Notes: a model not told the origin generated them from the letters alone. A stretch of 64,000 nucleotides of DNA from Copromyces sp. CBS 386.78 (GCA_030685235.1 MU839082.1:744001-808000), one strand, 5' to 3'. Shown: positions 1 to 13,667, counted from the first letter of the stretch. Program-made: numbers and translations.

Positions 1-340
1 CAAATTAAGGCTATAGCATATAAAAAGTACATCGGAATTTTTATTTATTTTCCTTGTATAATATGATGTGTTGGGCGTACTTAGGCGCCCTCTATAGCCC
101 TTAGTATACAATAAAAGAAGAAAAAATCATTTATTTACTTTAAATTTAAAATATTTGTATTGAGTCTTTCCTTTAGATATTATATATTTATAGCAACTAG
201 ATTATAAAATAGAGTAGAAAATTGCAAAAATTCTGATACTATTTTTATACTGACAACTTCTTGTTTGGCAAAGTTATACTTGGTGGTATTTTTGATTACG
301 GTGCGAAAAGACATTTGCTACGGTCCGAAAAGACATTCTC
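1..340 (+). mobile_element. MITE of the 413-bp family, truncated by the window start
   Basis: This segment matches the right four-fifths of the complete 413-bp elements at 49329-49741 (same orientation) and 55358-55770 (opposite orientation). Its first base corresponds to about base 75 of the complete copy. It ends in a mutated form of the family terminus, GAAAAGACATTCTC instead of GAAAAGACTTTCTC. The left terminal inverted repeat lies outside the window, so the expected 8-bp duplication of the following TATTTTTA cannot be tested. There is no coding capacity; it is a non-autonomous DNA transposon. Confidence 0.88.
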
Positions 341-480
341 TATTTTTAAGCTATTACGGCGGCTCATCTTCAAACTACCGTAGTAATTCGTTTACTAATC
401 TATAAAGATAGCGAAGGGAACGTCGCCCTTATAATTGTATATATCGCCGATATATTAAATTCAGTCTAGTTTAAAACGGA
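341..480. other. Short unassigned stretch between MITE and Gypsy element 1
   Basis: AT-rich sequence with no recognisable gene or LTR. It is probably the 5' part of the Gypsy element that the MITE entered. No 5' LTR matching the 3' LTR at 7398 is seen here. Confidence 0.4.
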
Positions 481-559
481 ATTTATTTGGTAATTAACGA
501 GTAATAAATTTGTAGGCCGGTAAATAAACCCGATTCGGAAAGAGAATATTATTTACAAA

Positions 560-1640
560 ATAATTATAATAAAATTAATAAATATTATAACTTTAAAGAC
601 GAAGAAATTTATTTAGCCGAGGAAATATATACGAATATTAATAGTAAGAATAAATTAGGTTTAACTTATATAAATATTTAAAACGATAAATTACGACGAA
701 TTTATATTAAATATAGTAAGTATTTTGTAATACGAATTAATATATTTATATATATTTTTACGAATTTTTATACGTAATTAAAGTTATTTGGATTAGGTTT
801 ATATATAAAAAAGGAGGTATTCCCCGTACCCGATAAATTACTTTAACTAGCGGTAAATAAATCCGAATTAATTATTGGCTACGTAATAAATATATTAGAA
901 AGCGAAAGAATAGTAAAAGCGTTTCGAATAGTAGAAGAATTGTATATAAGTTTTATAAATCTGTTGTAAGGTTTACTATATTATAATTATTTCCGAATAT
1001 AAGTCCGCTTAGAATTAAAAAGGCCGGAATATATTATTTACGTAAATACCGGATATTCTAATATCCTTATTAATAAATAATAGGTAAAGAATAGCCTGGA
1101 CGTTTAATATAATAATTTATAAATGAAATTATTCGACGAAATTAGAGGCCGTATAATATTTATACAGCGAATAATATTTAATTTATTTATTGAAGGTTTA
1201 ATAAATAATAAATTAATATAATAAGTATTTATATTAACCGTATAAGTAATTAAAGGCCTAACTATTCGGCTATTATTAGGAATAGTATAGACCCAACTAA
1301 ATAAAATATTTATCGATTTAATAGTTAAAATAATACTAATCCTAACCTACGGTAGAATAGTAATTAAAACTAATTATAATATAAAGCCCGTTCGCTAAAA
1401 AGTAATTACTACCTATAATATAGTAGTTCCCCCTTATTCCGACTGACTAATATTAATAGAATATACTTTTATTGTAATAATATCGCTGGCGGGCGTATTA
1501 AAGGAGTATATATTCGAAGTAAAGTATTCGAATACGTGGAATTACCTATTAAATTCGAAAACGCTTAAATTAGTAATTATAAGTAATATATCTAATAAAC
1601 CGCTACGCATTTATTAGAATTAATATATAGGGACTATTAA
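560..1640 (+). pseudogene. Gypsy element 1, gag-like remnant
   Basis: Read through RIP-type stops, this stretch gives a charged and hydrophobic protein. It resembles the capsid region of fungal Ty3/Gypsy Gag, including a segment around 1180-1220 reading FIEGLINNKLI. It sits directly upstream of recognisable pol domains on the same strand, which is the usual order. No zinc knuckle was clearly seen. The limits are approximate, and the assignment rests more on position than on motifs. Confidence 0.5.
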
Positions 1641-4600
1641 AAATATCGATATAAATAATTATCGAACGATTTCTTTTTAATAAGCTAAAACTTTATTCGC
1701 GGCTATAAACGCTAAATTAGGCCAGGAATTTATATTTATAATAGACTAGGAAAATATTATACTAATTCTAAATATACGAAGAACCGATAAACTAGAGCCT
1801 AATAATAACGTAGATATATTTAATTGTAAATTAACTAAAAAAGATATATTGAAAATTTTTCGAAAAATATAAAAGAAAAGTCTATCCTTTAGTATTGGTA
1901 AAAATAATAAAATCCTTAAAATTAAATTAATTTACAGCGTAAAAATTTGTAATTAAAACCCGGAATACGCTTAGTAAATAAAAACTTTACTAAATAAATA
2001 CAACGTATATAACAATAGAAATATAATTAAAATAAGCGAAAAAAATATACTCCACATAAATTTTATTAACGGCTAATAATAATAGAAAATATTTTTAAAA
2101 CCCTATTAAATCGGAGTAAAAGATTATAAAATATTTAATAATATTCTAAATTAAATATACGAAAACGGGAAATTGGAATAGATAATTAAAATAATACTAT
2201 TTAAATACCCGTATTTCGTCGTATAACGTATAATAATTAGCGTCCGTAAAACTAAAGTAGTCATTAATCTATAACCGTTAAACCGTATTATAATAAGCGA
2301 CTCTTACCCCCTTCTAATTTAAAACTCGGTTATTACTAGGATAAAGGGCAAAAGATTCGCAAATTACTTCGACGGATTAACCTTCTTTTATTAAATTAAA
2401 GTATACCCGCCGTACAAAAATAGAATAATTCTTATTAATCCTAAAAGCCTAGAAAGATCTAATATTATACTAATAAAGTATAGAAATTCCCTACTATACG
2501 TTCAACGGTTTATTAATCGGATACTATATTTATATAAGATGTTCGCAATAGAATATATTAATAATATAGTCGTATTTAGCAATACTACCGAAAATCATTT
2601 AAAATATTTCGAAATTATATTAAAATTATTTAAAGAAATTAATTTAAATATTATAGTAAAAATTTTTTTCGTAGTATATTTATTAGTACGCTTATTAAAT
2701 TATTACGTAGATAATTTAAATATAGTTACGACCACGGATTAAATAATTATTATATAATATATTTAATAATTAATGGACTTAGCATTTCTCAAATATTATA
2801 TAAGTATAATTAACTTCCTTAAACGATTTATCCCCTAATTCGCATAAAAAATTAGACTATTAGAAGAGCGTAAAATAAAGTTTATTAAAATAAGTAAAAA
2901 GGATAGGAAAATACTCGAAAAGAAGTTTATAGTAGTACGGAAGGTATTTATAAATTCGTTGAAATTCGTCCTAATAGACTTTAAAAAGGAAGTATTTATA
3001 ATCTTGTAAAAATAATTAATAAAGGAAACAATTGTTTTCTATTATTACTTAAATTATATTACTTTCTTTAAAATAAATATATTAAAACGATAGGGTTTCG
3101 GCGCTATAATTTTCTATATTAAAGGAAACGAATAAGATAGGAAAAGTATCCTAATTTATAAAATTCAATTAATCCTTTTTTATAATAAGTGCTTATCGGC
3201 CGTAGAAAAGAACTATTAATTAATAGAGTTAAAAATAGCTTATTTAGTATAGGTATACCGTACTTTATATTAATTAATACAATTATATATTAAACTGATT
3301 ATTATTCTTATAAATTATTGTACTTTAATAAATATAATTAAGTAAATTATATTAAATATAATAAATTTAATAAAATTAAATTTGAGGTTGATTGTAGCTT
3401 TAATATATTTTTCCTAATTTAACTTCGATATACGTTATATACTAGGTAAAGTTAATATTATATTAAATACTTTTTCTAAATTACCCGGCGCGGAGTCGGA
3501 ACTATAACCGGAAATAAATGAATTTAATAATATTTAGAAAAATACGGCGTATACAATTTATATTTATATAGACGATGAAATAAAAGTTAGATTTATTGAA
3601 GGCTATAAATAAAATAAATATTATAATTCTGTAATACGGAAATTGAGGGAGTATAATGAGTGAAGCGTAAAACTTGGCCTAAACGTAAATAAACGATTCC
3701 CTTTTCAGTTAAATAACAACTTATTATATTATTATCTTACAAAAGGAATTATACGGCTTTATATACCGGCTAATTACCTTTAAAATATCCTAAGAATAAT
3801 TTATAATAAACGCTATTACTTTAATTTAGTAAAAATAATATAAGAATTAAAAAACTTTAATTTCCTTAGAATTTCCAAAGCCCTTCACTATTACGTAGAA
3901 TACTACCTACAATATATTAAATTTAGGATAAACTATAAAGCAATATAAAAATAGTTAAAACCTATTAAACTATAACCGGTTCTATACTATATAATCTATA
4001 TAAATTTCATTATCGGCTTGCTAAAATAACCTAGCCAATTAACCGTATAAGGAAGAAATAATTATAATACTTTAATAATTATCGTTTATAATTTTAATAA
4101 AAAAACGATATTAATACCCGGCCAAACCAATTAAATGGTAGAATAATAAACGGAGCATTTAATAATTATATTCCTACTTTATAACTGGGGTTTATTCTAT
4201 ATATTTATATTAGATAGAGATTTAAAATTCCTATTAGCGGTATAGAAGGCGGTTTTCTAAAAACTAAATTCGGTATTATTATATACAATAGTATAGAACT
4301 CTAAAGCCAACGGCTAAATTGAACGGCGTAATTAAAAAGTAGAAATTACTATATAGCGGAAAACCCGGATATACTATAACTAAATATATTACTAGTTCTA
4401 TAATATAACTTTAATAATAATTTATTAACCCCCCTAAGCCGAACCCCTAACGAGATTATTCTAAGTTTTAAACCTAATATAGCTCTAGACTTACTTAAAC
4501 CTAAGGATTATTCGGATAGCGACTTCCAAGTAATCTGAAATTTATATAACTGTAAAGCAATAAAAGCGATCGATTAGGCGACTATAAAATATAAACTAAT

Positions 4601-5099
4601 ATTCGATAAAGGATATAGGCCGCTATAATTTAGCGTTAGGGATAAAATAATATTATAATTGTATAAAGGTTACTATATCTTAAGGATAAAATTTTATAAA
4701 TATGTTAATTAATAAATAGGGCCTTTTAAAATTAAATGAAAGGTAAATAATTTCGCTTATAAATTAAAATTTCCCTTATTTTAGAAAATTTATCCAATTA
4801 TATTAGTAAGTTATTTGAAGGAGTATTTAAATAGAAAGGATTTATTTAATCGAGTCGAAGAACCAGTTAAAAGGATTATAGTCGAAGGAGATATAGACGA
4901 TTAATAATCTTATAAAATTGAAAAAATTATAAATAGGAGAATAATATAGCGTAGGGGTAAGCTATTAATCGAATATTAGGTAAAATATAAAAATTATAAA
5001 ATCGATTAGAACTAATAGTATCCCCGTAGCGGCCTATACTATAATTCGCTAATAGAAAATATATAAAATTTAGTAAGGGAATATAAAATAAAATACCCT

Positions 5100-7397
5100 A
5101 TTAAATTAAAAGAGTTTAAATATAAAGGAAAAGCAATTAAAGAAATCTTTAACGAAAGGAAATTAATAATAATTATATTAAAGTCGAATATTATTATTAC
5201 TATCCTATTTAAGAATAAACGTAGATAAACGCTAGCGGACTTAATTATAATAGTAATAAAAACAATAAGTAAATACAACAGGTTAATTAAATAATATATT
5301 ACAAATATTCGAAGCTTATTCGGGTTATCTCCTATAAAAACTTCTATACAATTAATTAATAACTTTTATACCCTATTAATTAACCCATTTAAACAATTAA
5401 CGAAGTATCGCCTATTTTACTTTATATTATTACTTTTATTAAAAATAACTAATCTATCGTCGCTAGTATACGATTACCCGTATTAACTACTAATTAAATA
5501 TATAATCAACTACTTCTCACATTACAATTAACTATGCTTAATATAAACAACGACGTATAATTTATAAATTATAGCGTCAACTATAAATAAATTAAAACGC
5601 GTAATAGCGATCGAAAAATTAATCGAAGCGTAAGTAGGAGGTACGACGTAGAATAAAATACTAAATAATAAACGTACGAATAAACTTTTAACTACTTACG
5701 TAGACCTAAACCTAATTCTATTAATAAACAAAACTATCAGTAACGAATTTAATAATAAGGAAAAGGAGGCTATAATAATAGTAATTAAATTATACGGCGT
5801 TTACTACTAAATATTATAAAATAAATATTATATTCGTACTAAAAATACATTTAATACTATTATAAAGGTAAAGGCTATAGGCGTTTAGAAGGGTATTAAT
5901 AATATACTATCGATTAATATAATATAACCGATTAATTATATTATAATAAAAGCTATTTATTACGTAATAAAAGCAATTAATTACGCTAAATATAATAAAT
6001 AGATTAATATTTTAATTAACGCGAACTTATATAATATAATTGAAAAAGGAAGTATATATACGTATTTTAAAAATATTTCTTTTATCTTAATATATTAGAA
6101 TAATAGGATTAAAGTTAGTATTAGTAATATCCTAAATAATATACTAAATTTTATTATAAATAAAATAATAAATACCTATAATAATAATAAGCTAAAGGGA
6201 ATACTTTTAATTAATAAGAAAATATTAAAGCTAAAGGTATATAAAATTTAGGCCTACTATATAAGGGATACGGGTTAACTACGTAGGGAATACGACTAAT
6301 TAGATATAATATACTATTACTATTTAAAATATTAAAACTAAATAATTATAATTATTTAATAAATTATTTAATTAGAAGACAATAACGATTAAGCTTAGGG
6401 AAATGAAAATTAAGAAGTTATAAATATAAATATAGTTATTTAATTTGCTATTGAAGAAATTTAAAAAGATAAGGACCTAACAATTTAATTACCTATCGAT
6501 TAAAAAAATTAGGACGTAGCCGCTTAATATATTAAAAGAGATAATATATCTGTTTAACTTCTTATTTAATAATTTCTAAAGGACGCTAGTATATAAATAA
6601 CCTTTAAATTAATTGCTACGCGAAACGATAACTCTAATAAAGAAAATAATTTGGTAATAGCGATTATTAAAACGCGAAAGCGTATAGTAGACGAATTATT
6701 TTACGCTAAATAGAACGATATAAAGCGAAGATTAATAGCTTTAGAAAATAAGGATAAAAAGAAGGAAGAAGAATTATACGAATACGAAAAATTCGGAAGG
6801 GTTTATTCGTTAATTTTCAAATTTATATATAATATTCCGGGTAAAATAAAGGATATAATTAATTATTAAACAAATATTGACGTATATATTATTAGAGCTC
6901 TATTAATGAAATTAAACGATAAAAGTTTAATCGGCTAAAACAAATATTATTCGGTAAATAAAGTATAAAATATATTAATTTACTATCATAGTACTATTGG
7001 GCCTAATAATAATGAATAGTATAAATATACGCTATTAGTATAGGAAATTAAAATATATATATTAATTGAAGACGGGCCCTAGAAGGATTTTAAGAAGTAT
7101 ATTGGAAAATTAGAAGTAATAGACGAAAATTCGGAAATAGTAGATAAATTATAGGTTGAAGACGTAGAGACGGTAAATAAGCTATAAATTAAGGCCGTAG
7201 AGTTAGGGAGCCCGTACGGAAGGCCGGAAGAGGTATAGGAGGAATAAAACGGGAAATTAGAAGATAAATATAATTATAATCGAATTAAGGAAGCGGAAGT
7301 ATTGAATTTTATTTTTTATAGTGTATATAGATAATTTGAAGGCCTCCTAACAATATATTTAAAAGGATAATCGGGACGATTATCTTTAAACGGGGGG
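5100..7397 (+). other. ~770-codon extension after the chromodomain, in frame to the polypurine tract
   Basis: This is the 3' part of the pol frame, and it is unlike a normal Gypsy pol, which usually ends shortly after the chromodomain. Read codon by codon, it shows only TAA/TAG stops, no TGA and no frameshift. The first two-thirds are low-complexity and rich in Asn, Ile, Lys and Thr; many Ile and Leu codons are probably former Thr and Pro. The last third is Glu/Asp/Lys-rich (for example KDKKKEEELYEYEKFG near 6750-6790) and likely disordered. The frame runs into the polypurine tract and a few codons into the LTR. It could be a Pol tail, an internally translated extra ORF (an env-like position), or a captured host fragment. 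Confidence 0.6.
7388..7397 (+). other. Polypurine tract of Gypsy element 1
   Basis: AAACGGGGGG immediately precedes the LTR start TATTATAAG (a RIP form of TGTTATAAG). This is the expected primer site for plus-strand synthesis. Confidence 0.75.
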
Positions 7398-7583
7398 TAT
7401 TATAAGAAGAGAGGCAACTAAGTTAGTTAAGGACAATTGGGGTACTATAGGCTATGTACTATAGGTAATTATACCCGTACTGGGGAACCTATATTTAAGT
7501 AGCGAGCTTTGCGAGCACGTTCTTCTCCTCTCTTCTTCTTAATCAATCAATACAATCACATCATCGCACGTTGTTCATCTTAC
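7398..7583 (+). repeat. 3' LTR of Gypsy element 1 (right end uncertain)
   Basis: The LTR begins directly after the polypurine tract. It includes much unmutated sequence rich in CpA, for example CAATCAATACAATCACATC at 7535-7553. No second copy lies in the window, so the right edge is a guess at TTACA near 7583 and no target-site duplication could be checked. The 5' LTR is absent or upstream of the window. Confidence 0.6.
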
Positions 7584-8990
7584 ATACTTTAACCTTTAAT
7601 TATATTGCTTTTTCGTATTTAATTCGATTTTATTTACCTTTAGAAATTAAGCTTATTATAATTTAGGACGTTTATATAATTATATTATCCGTTCGAGCCG
7701 TTGCAAATTATTTATATATTAGCTTACTATTCGTGAAGTTTTAAATAATTTACTAAATTTATTAGCTACGATAACGCTCCAATTTCGAAGTAACTCTTAA
7801 ATATACTAAACTATAAAAGGGAAGGATAAATTAAAATTAAAGTAAATAAAAAAAGGCGGTTTATAAGTTATATATCTATTTATTAATATTTTTTTAAATT
7901 CTACTAATACTATATAAATAATTAAATAGTAATAGGATATTAAAGGTTATAACGAAAGGAGGGCGTTATATAAATTTAGCTAGTTTATTAGTAATATAAG
8001 TTCTATTTGAATTTCTACGTATAATTAATATTTTATTTTAATACTTTTTTTAGTAAATAATTAATAATTATTACTATTATTATTTTAAGTATTAAAATTC
8101 GAAATAAATAAATTTTAGAGGGCTATACTTTTTTTTTAGCCTTATTTTAAATCTTTTTAATTACTAATTATATATTAAATTTATTATCGAAAGTAATTTA
8201 AGAAATTCCGTACCCGACCCTTCGTATTTTAAAACGTATTTAAAATTGCGAAATATGGGATTGAAAAAGAAAAAATATAATAAATATATTTTTCTTTATT
8301 ATCCTTTACCCTTATAAATCCTAATAACTACGAATTAGAAACGGATCACCCCTAAGGTTATAATACTTTTAAAATTCGAAATTATAGTATAGTCTTTAAT
8401 TTTTATATCCCGGTTAATATTAAAACTATTTTATATATTATTATTACTTTATATAATTATTATTGTTATCCCCCCCCCCCCTTTTAATAAAATTCTTAAA
8501 CGTATTATTAATAATTTAATAAAGGTATTAAAGAAGGTCGGTAATCCTAATATAATTTAAAATAAATAAGTTTAGGATATAATTATTATTATATTAGCTT
8601 CGAATATACGTTAAAGTAAATATATATTAATAATTAAATGTATAATTACCCTAATTCGTAACCTTTACTTTATTTAACTCTTTAACGAATATAATATGAA
8701 TACTATTAATTAAATTTATTTAACGTTTAATAATATTAATAAGGTTCGTTTAGTAATTTAGAAGTACCGAATTCTTTATTAACCTCTAGGTACCTTAAAT
8801 ATTTAAATTATTATATACGAATATTAAATAAAATATTAGAATTTAAATACCTGTATAAATTCTATTTTATTAAATTACTTTATAAATATAAAATTAATTC
8901 TTTATAAATATATCTAGCGAATTTTCGATAATGGGAAGAATTTTATAATTATTTATTTCTTTAAAGAATAAATTAAATTCTTTCGCAAAG
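7584..8990. other. RIP-degraded DNA without recognisable gene
   Basis: Very AT-rich. It contains a homopolymer of 12 C at 8470-8481. No domain could be read in six frames with confidence. It lies upstream of the possible transposase remnant and may be part of the same old element. Confidence 0.5.
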
Positions 8991-9990
8991 GCTATATTCG
9001 GTCTTTTAAATTAAATATAAATTATAAATATTTTATAGGCAAGGATAATAGGGAAGTTATTTAGGGTTTCTATTTAGAAGAGTTATAATGTTATAAATTT
9101 TTAATCCTTCTTTTACTCTATTCGGTAAGCCTCTAATTCTAATAGCTATCCCTCTTATCCGGATCTTTATTAATACCGATTCGCTAATTATATACGCTCT
9201 TATATTTAAAATAGTATTCTAAATCTTTTAAAATAATTATAAATATATAATTTAGTAGCGTTAATTAACCGGTAAAAGCCTTTATAATATTATTATAGAT
9301 TAAGATTTTAAAGTAATTATAAGTTCGTTTACTATGCGTATATTCTAAATATACTTTTTCGTTCTTATTTTAAAATTGTCGGTTTTACTATATAGGTTTT
9401 TCGGCGTATATTACTAAATTTAACTATTTACCTCGTAGTACCTCCTATTTTACTTTTCGTATAGTATACCTTTGCTAAATTTATTTCCAATATAGAATTA
9501 AAAGGTATATAAAGAACGATCCGTAATTTCGTAAAGAAATAGAAGTATTATTTATTTATTTAAGCCTTAACGATTACGCGTAAATTATTTACTATTTAAA
9601 TTATAAATTGAAGACCGATCTTATCTTTAATAATTTATTAATTCTAAATATTCTATAGCTAATCCCCGGAAAGAAGTCTAAAATTGGGCTAAAAATAAAT
9701 ATATTTTAATTATTCGTATTAAATATAATTACGTATATTTTAATATAGATAAAGAAACATAAAATATACTTCGGCCGAATATAAATTCAATTAAAATCTT
9801 CTACGAATAATCCTACTATTAGAACGACTAATTTATATTACTACTCCCTTATATCTATACGTAAATTATTTATAATACTTTAGAAAGTATATATATAGAC
9901 TAATATTATAATAGGAATATAAGATTCGATTACTAAATAATTGAATATAAAAAAATTTAGAGTAAGTATAGTATAAAATTTAATTACCGG
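8990..9990 (+). pseudogene. Possible DNA-transposase-like remnant, family uncertain
   Basis: Several readable pieces in two frames look like a fungal DDE transposase core. One carries LIRIFINTDS followed about 45 residues on by LTGKSLYNIIIDQDFKA (the Q read through a stop). A later piece reads RIKRYIKNDP (from about 9500), with IPGKKSKIGLKI near 9665-9700 and NNPTIRTTNLYYYS near 9810-9850. The order and spacing suggest a transposase with a late TTN motif, but no catalytic triad can be fixed through the mutations. There is a frameshift near 9300. It could be MULE-related or KDZ-like; it could also be something else. It lies upstream of the SNF2 pseudogene on the same strand. Confidence 0.3.
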
Positions 9991-10429
9991 AATAATTCTT
10001 TAACGGATCGCTTAAAGTATATTATAATAAGGGCAGATAGTAAATAGGCAATTGAAACTTAATTATATCCTTTATAATTAAATTAATCCGTCCTAAATAA
10101 ATAGAAGCGGTAGAATATTTTCAATAACAAAAAAGAAGGACTTATTATCCTTAATTTAATTATACCCCCCTACTATTCGGTATTACTTTTAGTACTTTCC
10201 TATATTACTATTCTGGAAAATAAAACCGGGTTTATATTTAATAATTCCCCGGCTATATATTTATTATAAACTTTTAACAATTATTAATTATTCATAAATA
10301 CTATATTTTTAAGCGTAATTACACTTAAGTAAATTTCGAATTCTTTTATTCAAATCTAGCGATAATTAATAAATATATTTAAATTATTTATAGCTGTCGG
10401 ATTCCGAAAATATTTACCTTACGGCCTAA

Positions 10430-10640
10430 AATATTAATTTAAAGAATAAAAATAGTAGAGGCCGAAGAGAGGGAAAGAGAAAATATATATATATTTAAAT
10501 TATTATAATAAAAAGTATTATATAATAAGCGACGTAAAAAAATAGCGGAGGCGGAAATTGAGAATATTAAATTACGAATTAAAACCGCCGAAGTAGAAAT
10601 AATATTATAGAAGTTAAAGAAGGGAAAAGGGTTATAAAAT
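10430..10640 (+). pseudogene. Charged coiled-coil-like coding remnant
   Basis: Read through stops, this gives a Lys/Glu/Arg-rich helical segment with pieces such as VEAEERE near the start and AEIENIKLRIKTAEVEI near 10550-10600. It is probably the C-terminal part of the upstream transposase-like remnant or a small separate protein. Nothing more specific can be said. Confidence 0.3.
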
Positions 10641-11035
10641 AAATAAATTATTAAAATATTCTTCTAAATATATACGGACGTTCTATAATATAAAATATTC
10701 TTTAATATATTTAATATTAGACTATTAATACTATAATTAGGGATAGCAACGAAAACGTTTAATATCCCTACGGAATTCTCTTTAACTCCGCTTAATTACA
10801 AGTAGTCCCGCTTATATATAAATAAGGGCGCTACACTATCCGTAAAGAATACCAATTATTATATCGTAATTAAAAAGTATAATATATATATAAAATTTTA
10901 ATTAATTTAAATTAAAAATAAGAAATTAAAGAGGGAAGAAATCCTAAATAGTAAAGTTCAATATAAGAATTAAGTTTTATACCTAAATCGTAAGCGATAG
11001 TTAGACCCGTAAATAGAATTTAAGAGGTAAATAAA

Positions 11036-11505
11036 ACTCTTATAATAATAAGACTAACCTAGACGGTTAATATATAATAATTAGAACCGCTATACTAATA
11101 ATTCGTAATATATAATATAAATTAAATAAAGAATTAAAGGGATAATATTTGATTTATACCCGGAATAAAAAGAATATATAAACAATATTTTATTTATACC
11201 TATTATTCCTTTATAAAGGAAGTTTTTAACAGTCTATACCCCAAACGGGAATAGTCTATAAAAAACGATATAGAACCTATATAATAATAAGAACTTTAAC
11301 GGTTTGCATATAATAATTAGAATTATTATATTAATAATTTGTAATATATAATATAAAACCAAGTAAAAAAGTGAAGGGATAATATTTAATTTATATTAAG
11401 AATATAAAGAATACTTAAAGAATAGTTTATTAATACCTATTATTCCTTTATAGGGGAAGATTTTTATAGTCCGTACTTAAAATAGGAGTAGTTTATAAAA
11501 GACCG
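11036..11505. repeat. Two tandem copies of a ~238-bp unit
   Basis: The first copy starts near 11036 and the second near 11274. Both contain the segments TATAATAATTAGAA, GTAATATATAATATAAA, GGGATAATATTT and ACCTATTATTCCTTTATA in the same order. The copies differ mainly by transitions. The spacing is not a multiple of three, which argues against coding repeats. Confidence 0.75.
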
Positions 11506-11519
11506 GCCGGTTATAATTT

Positions 11520-11870
11520 CTAACTCTTCTTCCTATTTTATAATTATACCTTCGAAGAAAATTCCCCGGTCGGGTAATAATATGCGTAAATTTATCTTTA
11601 AAACTTTAATCCTCTACGAAATATATTCCTTAACTTTTATAATTTAAATATTAGGCGTATTCTATAAAAACCCCGCTAATCGTAGCTTCTAAATCCTTTT
11701 CCTATTTTATAATTATATATTATACCTTCGGAGAAAATTCCCCTATTAGGTAAAAACGTGCGTAAATTTATCTTTAAACCCTTAATCCTCTACGAAATTC
11801 GCTCCCCGATTCTTACGAATTAAATATTTATATTTAAAGAAAATTCCCCTATAAAGTAAAAATACGCCTG
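11520..11870. repeat. Tandem ~180-bp duplication, third copy partial
   Basis: The segments TTCCTATTTTATAATTATA, GAGAAAATTCCCC and CGTAAATTTATCTTTAAA recur in order near 11540-11620 and 11700-11790. A shorter third copy is near 11835-11870. It follows directly on the 238-bp repeat. Confidence 0.65.
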
Positions 11871-11879
11871 ACGTCTATT

Positions 11880-13550
11880 AATATTTTTATAGAATAATTA
11901 TAAAATAAAATAATCCCGTCCGCTATATTAAAGGTAATATTTATAGAAAATTCTAACCTTTTACTACCTTCGGTATTCTTCGAAGAAGAGGACTTCAATA
12001 CCTTCTAATATATTTACTATCCTTCCCTAAAATAATATAAATTAAGTAATAATTAAAATACTAAAGCGTATAAAATCCAGTATAATAGAAACTTATTAAT
12101 CGCTGCTAAGTATTTAAATTATAGTAAGTACTATAATATTAAAATTATTTTATAATACGACTTTAAATTTATATCTAAATTAATTTTTATTTAACTACCC
12201 GAGGGCAATAATAATTCGAACCCCTATATAATTATATTAAGTTAGCCTAATATTATATATAACTTCTTAATAGACGACGAATAGAAGGAAATTATTAATT
12301 CTATACTTCCTAAATAAATAATTATTATTAGCCTCGCTTTTAAAGCAATTCTTAAGAATAATTTATATATAGGTATTTTTAATTACGAAAATACCGTTCG
12401 TTTATTTTAATATTCTATATACGAATATAAATTTTAATAATATATTTAATTCGTCTAAAGTTCCTTTATAAGAGAATAATCTCCCTTTTATTTATTAACC
12501 TACTATAATTTCCGTAGTAACCGAAATTTTTAGACCCTTGGTTTATTTTAAGACTGCTTATAATTTAAATATATATATTTGGGCCGGTAGAAATTTAAAG
12601 AGCTAAAAATTAATATTATAGGACTTCCTAACTTCCTTCTCTAATTATTATTATAATTATATTTTAACGGCCATCGCTAAAGCCCCGCGAAGGAAATTTT
12701 CCCACCGACCCTACGTAATTTGTATTAGTAATTTATATAGCCTTATACGGACTTAGAAAGCTTAGAACGACTTATAGGCAATTTATTTAATTATAATATT
12801 TTTATTACCTACTTTATATATTTTAAAACGTTTATAATAGGATTAAATTTAATTGGTAAATTCTAATATATTTAAGATCTTTTAATAAATAATAATTTTA
12901 GCAGTTTTTCGGCCGACGATTAAATCCGGGCTTTCGTCTACTATAAGTAATAAACGCAATTTTAAATACCGAAGCAATTTAAAATCGCTAGTAAAGCCGG
13001 TACTTATAACGAAGCCCTTACAAAATACCTAATTATCTTAGAGGAGGACCTCCCTAATATATTAAGCGAAGAAGGTTATAATATTTCTATTTTAAATAGG
13101 GTAGAAGTTATAATTTGTACTTTCTACGAACAAACTTGTAGTAAGTTAATTCGTATTAATAATATAATTAAATTCAATATAATTAGAAAAATAGATAAAG
13201 AATATTTAGAAAACCGAATATTTAATATTTTTATATTTATATAATTTAAAGCTTTTATTATAGATCTCTTCCGGCGACCGAAATTAATACCCGATTAAAA
13301 ATAGTAGTTAAACTATATATATAGAGGTTAAAACCTATCGACGTTAACTATTAAAATATCGGTAATAAATTTATAGGATATATTCTAAACTTTATATAAT
13401 TAATTAATCTTTATACCGAATTTTAACTATTCGGCAGTTCGTTTTAAAGACCCGATTACTTAGGATTTTATAGTTTTTAATTAGGTAATCTTCAAGATAT
13501 TTTTTAACGAGGGGGCTTTAAACGCTTATATAAATTAAAATAAAGTTTCC
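11880..13550 (+). other. RIP-degraded DNA, probably upstream part of the SNF2 gene
   Basis: AT-rich, with long stretches free of TGA on the plus strand and readable protein-like pieces. No domain was recognised. Because the SNF2 frame is already running at 13560, the true start of that gene probably lies in this interval. Confidence 0.35.
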
Positions 13551-13667
13551 GTAATCTATAATACCCTATATTAATAGTTTCTAGGCGAGGCCGTCCCTCT
13601 TTAGGAAGTAGAAGATATTAAATACGAAGAGTTAGAAGATAAGGAAAAGGAAAAGCGCTTTAAAAAT

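Larger units (their letters stand above)
1640..7397 (+). pseudogene. Gypsy element 1, pol (RT, RNase H, integrase, chromodomain, long C-terminal extension)
   Basis: Ty3/Gypsy chromovirus polyprotein destroyed by RIP. The reverse transcriptase active site at 2554-2565 reads YINN where the family has YIDD; both Asp>Asn changes are the G>A changes expected from RIP in TpG context. An open 67-codon piece (2539-2742) continues into the family's segment around VRLLNYYVDN. Integrase follows at about 3960-4400, with LDRDLKF near 4210 and KANG just downstream. A GPF-type motif (IGPFKIK) lies near 4720. A chromodomain-like end at about 4960-5085 includes LVREY. From about 4660 to 7397 one frame stays open apart from TAA/TAG, while RT and integrase lie in a different frame, so at least one indel separates them. 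The enzyme would have copied and integrated the element; it is not functional. Confidence 0.88.

Noticed and set aside
5039..5278. Minus-strand hydrophobic frame of 79 codons
   Set aside because: It is the antisense of the Gypsy pol tail. AT-rich antisense DNA gives hydrophobic frames by chance.
5281..5560. Possible LTR between Gypsy pol and the downstream coding stretch
   Set aside because: The pol frame runs through without a break, no TG...CA ends or polypurine tract are present, and no partner copy exists.
8470..8481. Run of 12 C as a polypurine tract on the minus strand
   Set aside because: No LTR follows on either side and no minus-strand retroelement domains were read nearby.
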